A DNA stretch of 64,000 nt from Tipula vernalis (taxonomy: Eukaryota > Arthropoda > Insecta > Diptera > Tipulidae): the NCBI GenBank assembly GCA_958295665.1, contig OY282558.1:68188789-68252788 (forward strand). Reading direction: 5' to 3'. Within the stretch, counting starts at the first letter, position 1. Each line of letters begins with the position of its first letter. The notes below the pieces were generated by a model. It was not told the origin of the DNA. It made no database searches and saw nothing but the letters and a program-made list of their open reading frames with translations. A program made the position numbers and the translations under genes. Below are positions 10,760 through 23,134 of this stretch, in pieces.

Positions 10760-12513
10760 GTAAGTGATTACGGATACAACTTTCAACCAATCTTTAATAT
10801 AATAATTAGTATAAACTAAAAGATCCGTTTTATGCATAAAAGACCATAATAAATCAACTAATTATAAAATAAACAGAAACGTCAAACCACAAAATGTATC
10901 ACATAAATTATTGTAATTGCGATTTTTATTGCAAAATGTATTTACGCGAAAAATCCATTCGCCAAAAGTTTTTTGCATTATAACATATAAGCAGATGAAA
11001 AATGACTTATTAAAAGCATCTTTTCACTTAACTTAATCAAAACAATTTAATTAGTTTATTGCAATTTTTTGCAATTTGCTTTTCGATTTTATAATTACAG
11101 ATGTCTTTAATATAATTTTCTTTTTTCTGTTTTATTACAAAAGAAACTGCAACCGTACTGATGAAAAATTATATACGTCGTCGCATGTGTTTCTGTTTTC
11201 CATTTTCAAATTAATTGAATATCACTTATATGAAAATCAGTGATGGGCAAAATTTAAAAGTTTTCGAAACTATTTCGTTTGGCATTGTGTAGCTTATTAT
11301 TGCGACTCTTAGTTTTCGATATTTTTCAGATTATTTGAGGCTTTCGAGAATAATGAACACAAAACATAGAAAAGCTAAGAACCAAACTAGAATCTTACCC
11401 AGACCTGATTCTTTATTGATTAAATGCCCATTATAGGACTTTCTTTTTTATACATACATTTTATAAAGAGACGAAAAGATTAATGGGGTTAATCTACAGA
11501 TTGTGTGATTGATTACATTTTGCGATTGAATTTTATGCAAATCATAGTAGCAAATTGGATGTTAATGTTAATATATTAACAACAGAATATATGATTATAT
11601 AATCCAATTTAGAAAATTTAGTTACGATATTCGCTGAAATTTCATGTTTTATAGTACGGTGATTATATTTAATTAATTCGTATGCGTACATAATTATCTT
11701 GGGCTAGTTTACACCCAATGATCGATTTTTTGTTTTGTTCAGAATTTCTTACTTTGTAAATCAAATTTAAGAGAAAATTTGTTTTTGTTAAACCTGTTAA
11801 CAAGAACTATAAATTCACATAATTCTTCTAAAATCTTTTTCTCCTTAGCCATCAAATATATGTATAATTAAAAATATGCTCGTAATTACTGTTATTGATT
11901 GTAAAATTTCATTATAATTGCAACCATCAACGAGATATTAGATTCCTAATTGTAAGACCAACGTTTTATTGTATGTATCGTAAAATTATATTACTTTCAA
12001 AGTACATGAACGATTTGTAAATGTGAAATCCGTAGATGAAGATAAACATAATGAACATGCTAATTATGAGGAGTTTACAATAATTAAGCCGCAGTATTAC
12101 CACCCAGATTGATGGTAACAGAAATTATGGTTTGGTAATGGTGCACTAAAAATATTTGATATCAGCGGCTGTTATGATAATACTGCGTTAGAGTAGTGTA
12201 GTTGATACATTCGTTACTGAATCACAAAATATTGGATTAAATCAATATTTAGGCGAATTAATGTTCGTTATTCACATTTGTTCGAGAGTTTTCTCAACAT
12301 GAATATTATTACGTTTTCACCTTGTCAATTAAGGTTCAATTAAAATTACAAACTAATTTAGTTACAAAGAAAAAATTCCACAATTAACACACAGACACAA
12401 TTATATACTTTTACGCTAATCACTCTTATTAGCGCAAATACTCGATTGCTTAGCAAGCAAGCAATTTTCTTATGAAAAAAACAAATGATTTGCAAACCAA
12501 TGTGTATCGTTAT
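10760..12513. other. AT-rich intergenic or intron, no gene
   Basis: No coding exon, RNA gene or clear transposon was recognised. Confidence 0.45.
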
Positions 12514-13176
12514 GCGGGCCTCAGATGATCAATAAGTATTGCCAATATTTTAGTATTGGCAATACTATTGAACATGTGAGGACAATAATTGAAGGATTGT
12601 CAATACACATAATATTGTGGCAATGGTTTGATGAAAACTAAAATATTTTTAATATTGATAAAATATTTACAATAGTATTGATCTTTTGAAATACTTTATT
12701 GACAAAATATCAATGCGAAGAGCTGTCAACTTTTGAGTTTGGTGTACATAACCAACAAAGTGAAACAATTACGTATACATGTATAGCGATAATCAGGAAG
12801 CGTTATTTACTTTTATTACCACATATAGAGAACTTCCAGTTTTGTGGGATATTACATCGAAAGATTATACCAACAGAGATAAAATAAATCTTTCATACGA
12901 TAAATTATTAGAAATTTACAAAACTATAAAAAAAAGGATCAAATAGAAAAGAAATGGGAAATTTAATGCCAAAATAATGGCTACACAAGCTTTACTTTTG
13001 TCTGACATGGTTCAAAGTGGAGTATTAACCTGAAAGTATTTGTTTTTTTTTATTGTTTGACGTTTAAGTGTATTGCCAATAGTATTGGTCGTCTGAGACG
13101 ATTGCTGTTTGTCAGTAGTTTTTTCCAACATTGACAATATTATATTGGCAATACTTATTGATCATCTGAGGCCCGC
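12514..13176. mobile_element. Non-autonomous TIR element (MITE), 663 bp
   Basis: Perfect 35-base terminal inverted repeats lie at 12514-12548 and 13142-13176, starting GCGGGCCTCAGATGATC. Subterminal regions also show inverted similarity (CAATACTATTGAACATGTGAGGA against CCAATAGTATTGGTCGTCTGAGA). The interior has no transposase. The flanks (ATCGTTAT on the left, TTTAGTAT on the right) do not give a clean target duplication, so the superfamily is left open. Confidence 0.8.
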
Positions 13177-13561
13177 TTTAGTATTCATTGGCCGCTTTAA
13201 ATTCTCGCAACATTTGAAAATTTACTGATGGAAAAATTGTCTTTACTTGCACATTTTATTTACGGAATAGAAAATTATTAACAAGTATCGAACGCATCCA
13301 GCATATGTAGTCTACTGAAAATAAATAAAATCCGTAAAGTATCTTCACTCTCTAGTCTTCAACTTACTAACGTAAACTCGTTGCTAATACGAATCGTCTA
13401 ATTTAACCGACCGAACCAACATAACGTGGTCCAGAATAGTCTGGGTTCTTCCAATAAGAATATTCCAATAGATTAATTCGCCTAAATGATGACTTTAAAA
13501 TTCAATTTTTTGTACAGATAATCATTAGATAATATAGCTTAGTATACGGGTGTCACTGTAA
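13177..13561. other. Short intergenic stretch
   Basis: No gene was seen. Base composition changes abruptly from AT-rich to GC-rich near 13,562, which marks the probable start of the LINE. Confidence 0.5.
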
Positions 13562-13928
13562 TATGTTGAAAAGCCTCCCGACTCACGTCCTCTCTGCACC
13601 TCCGGAGTCTCCGCGGGTGATGAGTGGGGGTACCCTATAAACGGATCCCATTGGATTGGGCTCTCCATGTGAATAGGTGAATGGGGGAGAGAATGTGGGC
13701 GGAGGGAAGGGTGCAGGGAGGCCGGGGTGCTAGCGAGCCGAATGGGCTGGATTAAGGTGTTAAGCGACCCGTGCTAATTGTCAACTAGGCTGGGGCCCAT
13801 TTAACAAAGCCCAGTCGCTAACGGAGCCCTCTCGATACCTGGCGACCTCCAGTTGTAATTAGCCTTACCTGCGTAAACGGATCTCTGCGCAGGCGGACCT
13901 TTATTTCTCCGATACTCGTGGGAATCCA

Positions 13929-15297
13929 ATGGAAAGATCGAACAACATAAAAACAAAGGGCACCGGCTCTCCTCAAAAGCCGGTATCAGCGAACGGAGGT
14001 ACCTCGAACCAGACGGGTGAGGCCTCTAAGGTTGCAAAGGTGGTTGACTCTAGGGCACAAGTCCCGAGAGTTAGCGGTACCAACGCAGCATAGGGGAGTG
14101 GGACGAGAGACATTCCTCCGGCGAAAAGGCGATACAGGAATCGCCGCGCGGCATTCCGAATTCTCGAGAAGTGGGCTGCGACCCCCGAGGAGCAGCTTAC
14201 AGAAGAGCAAAGAACATCAGTAGCTTGGGCAAGGAGCACTGTAGGCTGCGGAAGCTCGGAAAGGGACCATGTGTCGAAAAGACAGCGGTCCCAGGACGAG
14301 GTGGAAGTAGTCAACAGCAAGCGGGCCAAGTTGGTGACTGAAAAGAAGCCGAGCTCCAATTCAGGGACAAAGCTGTTCAGCGATGTCCTGAGGGAGCATG
14401 TGTTGATGCCAGCCGTTATTGACGAAAGTCAAGAAGATGGGAGCATCACGGCAGAAAAATGGAGGTTGGTGTATAATGCACTCAACCTCGTCTTTTTAAA
14501 GGTCCTGGGTGAAAATCCGGGACCACCCCCATCCTGCAGAGATGCGGGATGGTATCAAGGGCGTGTGAAGATGACTGCATGCTCGGACTCTAGATCTGTG
14601 GATCTTTATAAAAAGGCTATAGCCAAAGTAGGGGAGGTGTGGCCAGGCGCAAAGCTTGCGGCAGTTAGCCGGGAAGAAACTCCCAGCAGACCGAGGGCAC
14701 GTGTCTGGCTGCTATCAGAACCGGCTAGCCCTGACGGGGCTTTGAAAATCATTCAGGCCAGTAACCCAGATCTTCCGACCGGAAATTGGAAGATCATCAA
14801 GCAGGAGGAGGCAAAGGGGGGCTCGAAATTATCAATCATGGTAATAAATAAGGAGTCCCTTGCCCTCCTTCACAAAACGAAGGGAGTAATTGACTTCGGT
14901 TTCGGGTCAATTACTCTCAACGTTTATAAGAAGGATGGGGCGGAAGCGCGTACGGGAGGCCAACCGGAGGATGGTGGCAACCCGCCCAGGCCTGAAGGGG
15001 TACCAGCAGCATGGAGGGAGAAGCTGAGGGTAGGGGAGGGTGAATCCGGCAACCTCGGTAGGGCAAGGACTCCCTCGAAGGATGAGGAGGGGCACATAAG
15101 CGAAGGAGCTGGTGTACCGATGGAGGAGGATGTCGGCAGCCTGGCCAGACGGGGGGGGGGGCACTGACAAGTCCTCTACAGAGGGTATGAGGAGTGGCGA
15201 GACGGGCGTATCCGGCGCATCCCAAAATACCGGTAAATATTATTCCTGCGGTAGCAGGAATTTATCATATAGGTGGGTAGAGATTAAATGGTTATGA
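13929..15297 (+). pseudogene. LINE ORF1 (Gag-like), broken
   Basis: The frame begins at ATG 13929 (MERSNNIKTKG), is interrupted by TAG at 14091-14093, and continues in the same frame through a basic stretch (PPAKRRYRNRRAAFRILEKW) to TGA at 15165-15167. The C-terminal part (NWKIIKQEEAKGG, LSIMVINKESLALL, GSITLNVYKK) resembles the DUF4780-type domain of LOA/R1 ORF1 proteins (recall). An 11-base G run at 15151-15161 precedes the stop. Changing frame there would read on to TGA 15295-15297, which overlaps the ORF2 start. The real ORF1 probably ended there, with the G run now out of register. Confidence 0.7.
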
Positions 15298-18200
15298 TTA
15301 AGATAACACAAATTAACCTTCACCATTCTAAGGCTGCTTCGGCAGCTCTACTCCTCAGGCTGACTAGTTCGAGTGAGGATGTGATACTAATCCAAGAACC
15401 TTGGATTAACAATAACAGGATCTGTGGCCTCAGAACCAAAGGGTACAAAATTATATCCTCTAGTAAGTTTGGGAAGATCAGATCTTGTATTCTTGGGAAA
15501 AATAATATTAATCTTTTCCTTCTCTCTCAATACAGCAATGGTGACACTACTGCAGTTAGCCTGGAAGTAGGTACTTGTAGATTCTAGCTAGTTTCAGCCT
15601 ACATGGACCGGGAGAAGGAGGTTCCTCCGGATAACCTGGAGGAACTGATCCGTAAAGCGGAACAATCAAAGGTAGGTGTGGTACTGGGAGTTGATGCTAA
15701 TGCGCATCACACTATCTGGGGAAGCACGGACATTAATGAAAGGGTTGAGTCGCTTTTTGATTATTTGATGAGTACTAACCTTTCAGTGTGTAATATTGGG
15801 CGGCAACCCACATTTATTACTAGTAACAGGCAGGAGGTTCTAGACGTGACCCTTGCCTCAAATAATATTCTTCATATGGTTAAAAATTGGAGGGTGGATA
15901 AGGAACACTCCTTTTCTGATCATCGATATTTAACCTATAGCCTCGATATTCACCCTGCTACCCGGTAAGCCTTCAGGAACCCTAGAAGGACCAACTGGAG
16001 CAAATATGGGGAATTATTGGAGGAAATGTTACCGGCGAGGGCTATGGAGCCCCCGACGACCGTTGGGGAGCTGGAGGACATGGTGGCTAGTGTTACTAGC
16101 GCATGCAACCGATCCTTTCGTGCTGCCTGCCCACTGGCTAAGCCTAGGGGTAGGCAAAAACCGGTATGGTGGTCCAGGGAACTGGGAGCCTATCGTAAGG
16201 CTTGTAGGACAGCCTTTAATAGAGCCAAAAATACAAGGGAGGCTCAGGATTGGGACTCCTATAAGGAGAAACTCGGCATTTATAAGAAAGAATTAAGAAA
16301 GGCACAAAGGAGGTCTTGGAGAATCTTCTGTGATAAAATGGAATAGGTATCCGAAACCTCCCGCCTTAGAAAGATTCTTTCCAAAAGTACATCTAGTCCC
16401 AGTTTTTTGATAAAACCGGACGGATCTTGGACAGCTTCTAGTGGAGAATCTCTGGAGCTTCTCTTCGAGACACACTTCCTAGGGAGCTTTGAAGACCTGT
16501 TGGTGCGTAGCAATCATCAGGAATCACTGTCAGTAATCCCAGAGGATATCGTAACCAGGAAACGGATCCTATGGGAACTAAGGGGTTTTAAACCATTTAA
16601 ATCGGCTGGTCCGGATCAAATTATATCAGCTGAACTTCAAAACAACTCAGTAATTATTCTTCCCTACCTGGAAGCTACATTCAAAGGGTGCTTGAAGCTG
16701 GGCTATATTCCTAGGTACTGGACGGAGGTCAATGTGGTGTTCATACCGAAAGCGGGGAAAAGCTCACATGTCTATCCTAAGGACCTAAGACCAATAACTC
16801 TATCATCCTTTCTTTTGAAAACCTTGGAAAGGCTGCTGGATGTATACATCAGAGATACAATAGGTGCCAGGAAGTGGGCATCGTCTCAGCATGCGTACAC
16901 AAAGGGTAGATCTGTGGACACTGCTCTGCACGCCTTGGTGTGTACGATTGAGAAATCGATTAGTTCGAAGGAATTCTGTTTGGTGGCCTTCCTGGATATA
17001 GAAGGCGCCTTTAATAATGTGAAAGCGGAGGCAATCAAGGAGGGATTGTCATTTTTGGAGGTGGACGTTCCTCTGATAGGGTTAGTCAATTATATGCTGG
17101 AAAGCAGGATTGTTAGCTCGAAGTTGGGGGACTCCACCATCAAGAGGCGAGTAACTAGAGGAACCCCGCAGGGGGGGGGGGGGTTCTGTCCCCTCTTCTC
17201 TGGAACATAGTGGTAAACGGGTTACTACTTGAATTAGAGAGAGAGGGTATTGAAGTTATCGCTTACGCAGATGACGTAGCTTTAGCTGTTACCGGGAAAT
17301 TCCTGGGTACGATTGTAGACGTATTGCAGAATGCGCTTACCATCGTTACGAAATGGGCTGGCAAATATGGACTTGGTATTAACCCGTCCAAGACAGAGCT
17401 GGTACTCTTCACTAAGAAATACAAAATCCCGGTAGTTGTCCCTCCTACCTTAAATGGCACGAGACTTGCTTTTACTGACAGAGCTAGATATCTGGGCATT
17501 ATCTTGGACAGTAAGCTTAGTTGGAAGCCCAACATGTTGGAGAGAATAAACAAAGCTACTATTGCTTTGTACTCCTGTAGGAACGCCATTGGTCATAGAT
17601 GGGGTCTGAAGCCGGAGCTGGTACACTGGCTCTACACCGCTGTAGTGAGACCTGTATTCATGTACGGGGTGGGTGTTTGGTGGCCAGCTCTGGACAAGGT
17701 AACTTATAAAAGTAAGATTGAGAGAGTGCAAAGCACAGCCTGTATGTTTGTTAGCGGGGCATTGAGGTCGACACCGACAAGTGCCTTAGAGGTTATGTTG
17801 CACCTTCTTCCGGTCGACATTTTTGGCAAACAGATGGCGGCAAATACGGCTGTACGACTTGCAGCCGTCTCTCAGTGGAGGTGTCTTAGTATAGGACACT
17901 CTACTATTGTTAGATCGTTGAAGGATGAGCTGGCGAATCTTGACTACATTAAACCTACTCTACGCTTCGAGAAGCGATTTCGCACCTCATTCCCTTCAAG
18001 GGAATCCTGGAGGGATGGACCGTTATCGGAAACCAAAGCGTTGCAATTCTTCACAGATGGCTCCAAGCTAGACGGCAAAGTAGGAGCTGGAGTATTCTGT
18101 GACAAATTAAATTTAAACATTTCTATTCGTCTCCCTGATTACTGCAGCGTGTACCACGCTGAAGTCGTAGCGATTGAGGAGGTCATGACGTGGTTGAAGC

Positions 18201-18882
18201 ATAATGTGTTATCCTCAGACGATATCACAATCTATGTGGACAGTCAAGCGGCGATCCGGTCGTTAGAATCGGTGTCTTTGGCGTCACGGGTGGCGTTGAG
18301 TTGTCACTCATCTCTAAATAAGATGGGTGAGCATTTCAACATCCAGGTAGTCTGGGTCCCAGGTCACTCGGGCGTCATGGGGAACTGCAGGGCAGATGAA
18401 CTTGCTAGGCATGGTACGACTCTCCAGCTGCAACCGGAAAGGGCAAGTCTGGGGAGGCCTATCACAGCGCTGAGACAAGCACTTGGGAAGCAGGCGCTAT
18501 CCTCAGCGGGGGAAAGGTGGTCTAACGCCCTCACCTGTAGAGTTGCAAGACAAGTTTGGCCAAAGCTGGACTTGGGCGCACTAGGGCATTAATATCCATA
18601 CGCAGACGTGAATTAAGAACGGTCGTAGGAATTCTCACGGGACACTGCCTTTTTGGAGAACATGCAAGAAGGCTGGGTCTGGAGGCTAATGACTTCTGCA
18701 GAAGCTGCTTGGACGAAGAGGAGGAAGAGACGTTGGTCCACTTTCTTTGCTCGTGTCCAGCATTGGCTCTTAGAAGGCACAAACACTTAGGTAAGTTCAG
18801 GATGGACTGCCTCTCGGATCTCGAAAACAGTAAAGTGCGGGACGTCTTACGCTACATAAGTAGCTCGAAATGGTTCCAATAG
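15288..18882 (+). pseudogene. LINE ORF2: endonuclease, reverse transcriptase, RNase H, broken
   Basis: The frame starts at ATG 15288. Endonuclease motifs are QINLHHSKAA, LIQEPW, GVDANAHH and SDHRYLTY. In-frame stops lie at 15585-15587, 15966-15968 and 16344-16346. Reverse transcriptase follows: FKSAGPDQI, VVFIPKAGK, LRPITLSSFLLKTLER, FLDIEGAFNN, GTPQGG and, after a frameshift, YADDVALAV. The shift falls in a 13-base G run (17171-17183) at the conserved PQGG codons. RNase H follows (FFTDGSKLDG, YHAEVVAI, VDSQAAI, VPGHSGVMGN, ADELAR). A further shift near 18,575 leads to the terminal C-X2-C...H-X3-C-X-C motif (CRSC to HFLCSC). All catalytic blocks are recognisable but the gene cannot make one protein as it stands. 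Confidence 0.85.
17171..17183 (+). repeat. 13-base G run at the PQGG codons
   Basis: The conserved reverse-transcriptase motif Q-G-G-V normally needs about eight consecutive G here. Thirteen are present, which shifts the frame before the downstream SP and YADD blocks. Confidence 0.8.
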
Positions 18883-18957
18883 GGGTAAAAGGGGATACAT
18901 TCTGTGGTATCACAATGCACCGTCACCGGTCTAAGTGTGCGTAAGCAGCCACTCCAA

Positions 18958-18975
18958 CCTAACCTAACCTAACCT
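18958..18975 (+). repeat. CCTAA repeats at LINE 3' end
   Basis: Three to four units of CCTAA finish the element, following CCACTCCAA. The pentamer is the complement of the insect telomere repeat TTAGG. Whether it is the element's own tail or captured target DNA cannot be decided from one copy. Confidence 0.75.
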
Positions 18976-18985
18976 TAATTGCAGA

Positions 18986-19100
18986 TGTAACGTATAATGA
19001 ATGTATGGTTTGTAGGGTAACTCAATTAGTGTGCATAATACGAGTAAAGACACGTCACTACCGATGTAACATTCTAACACAACACACGTCTTTTATTACA
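18986..19100 (+). repeat. Gypsy A left LTR (or its 3' part)
   Basis: TGTAACGTATAATG to TTTTATTACA, a direct repeat of 23135-23249. It is followed at once by the primer-binding site at 19101. Confidence 0.8.
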
Positions 19101-19111
19101 TGGTGTCAGAG
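19101..19111 (+). promoter_or_regulatory. Primer-binding site, tRNA-Leu type
   Basis: TGGTGTCAGAG directly abuts the left LTR. Ten bases pair with the 3' terminus expected for insect tRNA-Leu (…TCTGACACCA). Confidence 0.6.
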
Positions 19112-19266
19112 TAAAAAGCAAAAAGTATTTATAAAATTGAAATTATATAAATAAAAACTGTAAAAAAGGAGGTGCGAATATAATAAAATATATAATTTAT
19201 ATTTACTTGAACAAAAAAGTCTAGTGAAGTACGAAAAAACAAATTTATGTTTTTTTTTCTCGTAAA

Positions 19267-22200
19267 ATGGCCGAAACGACGCCATCATCGTCATTATCGT
19301 GTGTGACACCACCACCACCATTGCTGTTCAATAGTGTAGACATGTTGAAAGGATGGAAACAATTTAAACAACATTTCGAATGGTTTTCGATTGCCACACA
19401 GCTAAACAAAAAGGACAACGAAATACAAGTTGCCACGTTTATGTCGAGTATAGGTTATGAAGCCATCGAAATATTTAATACGTTTAAGTTATCCGAGGAT
19501 GACATCAAGGATTTAGGAAAGATAAAAGAACACTTATATCAATAACGTTTGAGCGTTATGTATTTAATAAGTTATGCCAAGTCGAAGGGGAAACTTTTGA
19601 TGAATTCCTAACCAAAGTAAAATCACAAGGAAAAAAAGTGCAATTTCGGTACGTTGGGAGACAGCTTAGTTCGAGATAAAATAATAGTCGGAATATTGAG
19701 TGATATTATGCGCGAAAAGTTGTTGGCAGAAGCTAGATAAACAGTAACGACGTGTAGAACGAGTGAGGCAGCTTCTAGACAAATAAATCAGATGAAAACA
19801 TCAAGTAATAACAACGTAGATGCAATCAACAAACACCAATACAAACGCGATAATTTCCTTCAACCTAAAAATGATAAGTCAGTGAATAATCCAAAGAATT
19901 GTCAATCGGAAGTATTTAATTGTAAGAGATGCGGAACCACACATGGACGAAGAAACTGCCCGGCTTATTGTCAAATTTGCAAGAAATGCAAGGGAAAAGG
20001 TCATTTCGGAAAAATGTGTAGGTTAAGACAGACAAATGAAGTGAAAATCGAAGATTCAAATTTAACGAATAGTGAGTATAACGACAAGGATGTTTTTGTA
20101 GAATCAGTTCATGAAAACAATAATGACGACAACAAAAATTGGTATGAGGAAATAAAAATAGCCAAAACAAATGTCAAAGTCAAGCTTGACACAGGAGCGC
20201 AGTGTAGCATACTTCCAAAACGAATAGTATACAAAATAAATATTAGAATACAACCATCAACCGCAAAACACTTGACAGTGTTCAATAACGAGAAATTAAA
20301 TGTAATAGGTGAAATTAAAACGAAGTGTGTTGTACGAGATGAAAATCATCAGATCAAATTTCTAGTAGTGAATGCAAATGTGTCACCGATTTTGGGAAAA
20401 CAAGCTTGTGAAAATTTAAAATTAGTGCTTAGAGTACAGGAACTGAAGGTTCAGGAAGAAATCTTCGACGGTTTAGGGTGTATAAAAAATTACATCTACG
20501 ATATCGATCTTGTGGAAGATCCAAAGTTTGAAATTCAACCGGTTCGCAAAGTACCTTTGGCAATAATACTACAAGTCAAAAAAGAAATAGACAGTATGGT
20601 AGAATTAGGGGTGCTAGAGAAAACACATGAGGTTACTGAAGTGGTATCGCCTATGGTAATAGTGAAGAAAAATTGATAAACTACGAGTTTGTATTGATCC
20701 TACAGACGTAAATAAAAATATAATCCGAAAATATCATCCATTAAAAACAGCTGAGGAGATTATGTCGAAAATCCAGAAGTCTAAGTATTTTACAATACTG
20801 GATTACAAAAGAAGTTTTTGGTAGATACAGGTGTCACCAAGAACACAAAAATATCTGACAATGGGCACTCCTTGGGGACAATATTCATTTAAACGATTGC
20901 CGTTCGGATTCGCGTCTGCTCCGGAAGTCTTCCAGGATGTAATGGGTCAAATCCTATCGTCAATGGAGAATGTAGAGAACTCTATGGATGACATACTGAT
21001 TCATGCTGAAACGTTGGAACAACTAGGAGTCCAGGGTAATCAAAATGTTGATGGAATGTGGAGTGAAACTGAACAAAGACAAATGCGTAAGTATTTAATT
21101 CTCAAAAAGTAAAGTTTCTGGGCCATATTTTTAGTGTTAATGGTTTATTAGTAGATCCGGAAAAGACAAAAGCGATCCGACAGTTAAATAAACCAAACAA
21201 CGTGAATGAACTATAACGGTTGCTACGAATGGCAACATATTTGCAAAAATTCGTTCCAAATTTGTCAGGAATAACGCAACCACTCAAACTTCTACTCGAA
21301 AAAAATTCGGAATGGATGGAATGATCAACACGATGAAGCTTTTCGAAATCTTAAAGAAGCATTTTCGTCGCCACCAGTGTTAAAATTTGTTGATACCAAT
21401 CAAGATGTAACAATACAAGTCGATGCAAGTTATAAAAGTTTTGGAGCCGCGTTGTTACAAAACGATCAGCCGATAGCATTTGCGTCCAAATCGTTGACCA
21501 AACCTCAGCAAAGATATCCACCAATTGAATTAGAAGCAGCAGCAGTAAGATGGGCTTGTACAAAATTCCATGAGTATGTATATGGAAAAAAACTTACAGT
21601 ACAAAGCGATCATAAACCGTTGGAAATCATCTTCAAGAAATCGTTGACTTCAGCACCAGCCAGGTTGTAGAGAATACTATTTGACGTAAAACAGTATTCA
21701 CCAACGATAATTTATAAAAAAGGAACAACAATGGATCTAGCCGATACACTCAGTAGAGACTGTAAAAATGATAGTGTTGAAGAAGAAGAAGAATTTCAAG
21801 TGTATTTAGTGCTGAACATGTCGAACAGTGCAAAAGCTGAACTGGTAGAAGCAACAAGAAATGATCACGAAATTCAAGAATTGATTAAAATGTCATAATC
21901 AGGATGGCCAGATGATACAAAAGGGTTGAGTGAGGTGATTAAACCGTACCATATGAACCGTACCGTACCAAAAAAATGCTGAAAGCAATTCATCTTGGAC
22001 ATTTTGGTATAACAAGATGTTACAGTAGAGCTAGGCAAATGTTCTACCGGCGTGGAATGTCTAAAGACATTGAAGATTACGTGAATAGTTGCAGCAATTT
22101 TCTAGTCCAAAATACGCACGCTCAAATCTAGCAGAAAGATTTGTCGAGACAGCGAAGAATTTACTAATAAAGTGCAGTAAAGATGATACAGATGTGTATC

Positions 22201-22799
22201 TAGCCTTATTAAACTACAGAAACATGCCTCGAGATGAACACTTACAATCACCAAACCAGAGATTGTTTAGTCGTATCAACAGATCAACTATACCAACGTC
22301 AAAAGAACTACTAAAACCAGTTGTGGTAAAGAATGTATCCGAACGTCTCACCATCCTTCGTAAAATTCAGAAGCAAGAATTTAAACCAGGTGATGCAATT
22401 AGACTCCAGTTAGATCACAGAAAATGGCTATCGGGTAAAATCAATAGTTTATCAAATGCACCAAGGTCATACATTGTAGAAACAGCTGTTGGCAGTGTTT
22501 TAAGAAGAAATTCAAAACACATTGCCAAATGCCGAGCGTCAATCCAAACACCAACACAAATTGTAGTTATGCCTTCACAAAGCAATAGTAACGGGGTTGA
22601 ACAACAAACTCAAATAATAACTCAGATGCCAAATGATGACAACAATAGTTCGAACAATCTAAATAATTCCAATAGTAAGGCGAATAAGAATACAGTCAAC
22701 AATCGGGTGACTAATAATTCAGGAAGGAGATCCGTATTACAAACAAGCAGATATGGACGCATCATAAAACCAGTAAAGAAATTAGACCTGAAACAATAG
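19267..22799 (+). pseudogene. Gypsy A gag-pol remnant
   Basis: Gag begins at ATG 19267 (MAETTPSSSLSC) and is shifted near 19,540, with an in-frame stop at about 19,738. Zinc knuckles follow at 19921-20020 (CKRCGTTHGRRNC and CKKCKGKGHFGKMC), then an aspartic protease (KLDTGAQCSIL, near 20,185). Reverse transcriptase is split: KLRVCIDPTD, LRYF-type TILDYK, then GTPWGQYSFKRLPFG, and SMDDILIHA where family members have Y at the first position. RNase H starts with IQVDASYKSFG and is stopped at 21,668. The integrase zinc domain runs straight into LAERFVETAK, so the first two core aspartates are deleted. A C-terminal tail rich in Asn ends at 22,799. No envelope gene was seen. Confidence 0.82.
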
Positions 22800-23134
22800 G
22801 TTTTATCATTACTAGTTAGTAAGTAATATTAGTAGGATTAGCAAGGACTACTTTTGAGTAGTTTAGAAAAGTATTGCAATAAGTATTAAAGCAAGTAATT
22901 TAAAAAAAAAAAAAATGGGGAAATCATGAATTACTAAATAGTACCTTTATTATAAGTTTATATACAAGTAGTGATGATAATGTTGTAAGTTAGAAGTAAT
23001 TGTCTAAATACGTTCTCAAACTGTAACCGCTCGACATCGTGAACGTAAAGAATGCTAATGATAAGCTAGGTAGCACATAGTATCTACAATACGTACATAA
23101 ATAAATTATAATGTATCTTTATAAAAAATGCGAA

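Larger units (their letters stand above)
13562..18976 (+). mobile_element. GC-rich LINE (R1/LOA/I-group), decayed
   Basis: A 5.4-kb block markedly richer in G+C than its surroundings. It has a 5' leader, an ORF1, and an ORF2 with endonuclease, reverse transcriptase, RNase H and a C-terminal zinc motif. Several stops and frameshifts break both frames. The element ends in short CCTAA repeats rather than poly(A). The RNase H domain after the reverse transcriptase places it in the R1/LOA/I assemblage (family knowledge). The left boundary is set by composition and no target duplication was found. Confidence 0.85.

Noticed and set aside
12699..12887. 62-codon frame inside the 663-bp TIR element
   Set aside because: Too short for a transposase and lacking DDE/D or zinc motifs.
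14017..15225. Several minus-strand frames across the GC-rich LINE
   Set aside because: They are shadows of ORF1 in GC-rich sequence. The plus strand carries the recognisable domains.
18950..18976. Genuine chromosome-end telomere tract
   Set aside because: Only three to four CCTAA units are present, positioned exactly at a LINE 3' end with other sequence on both sides.
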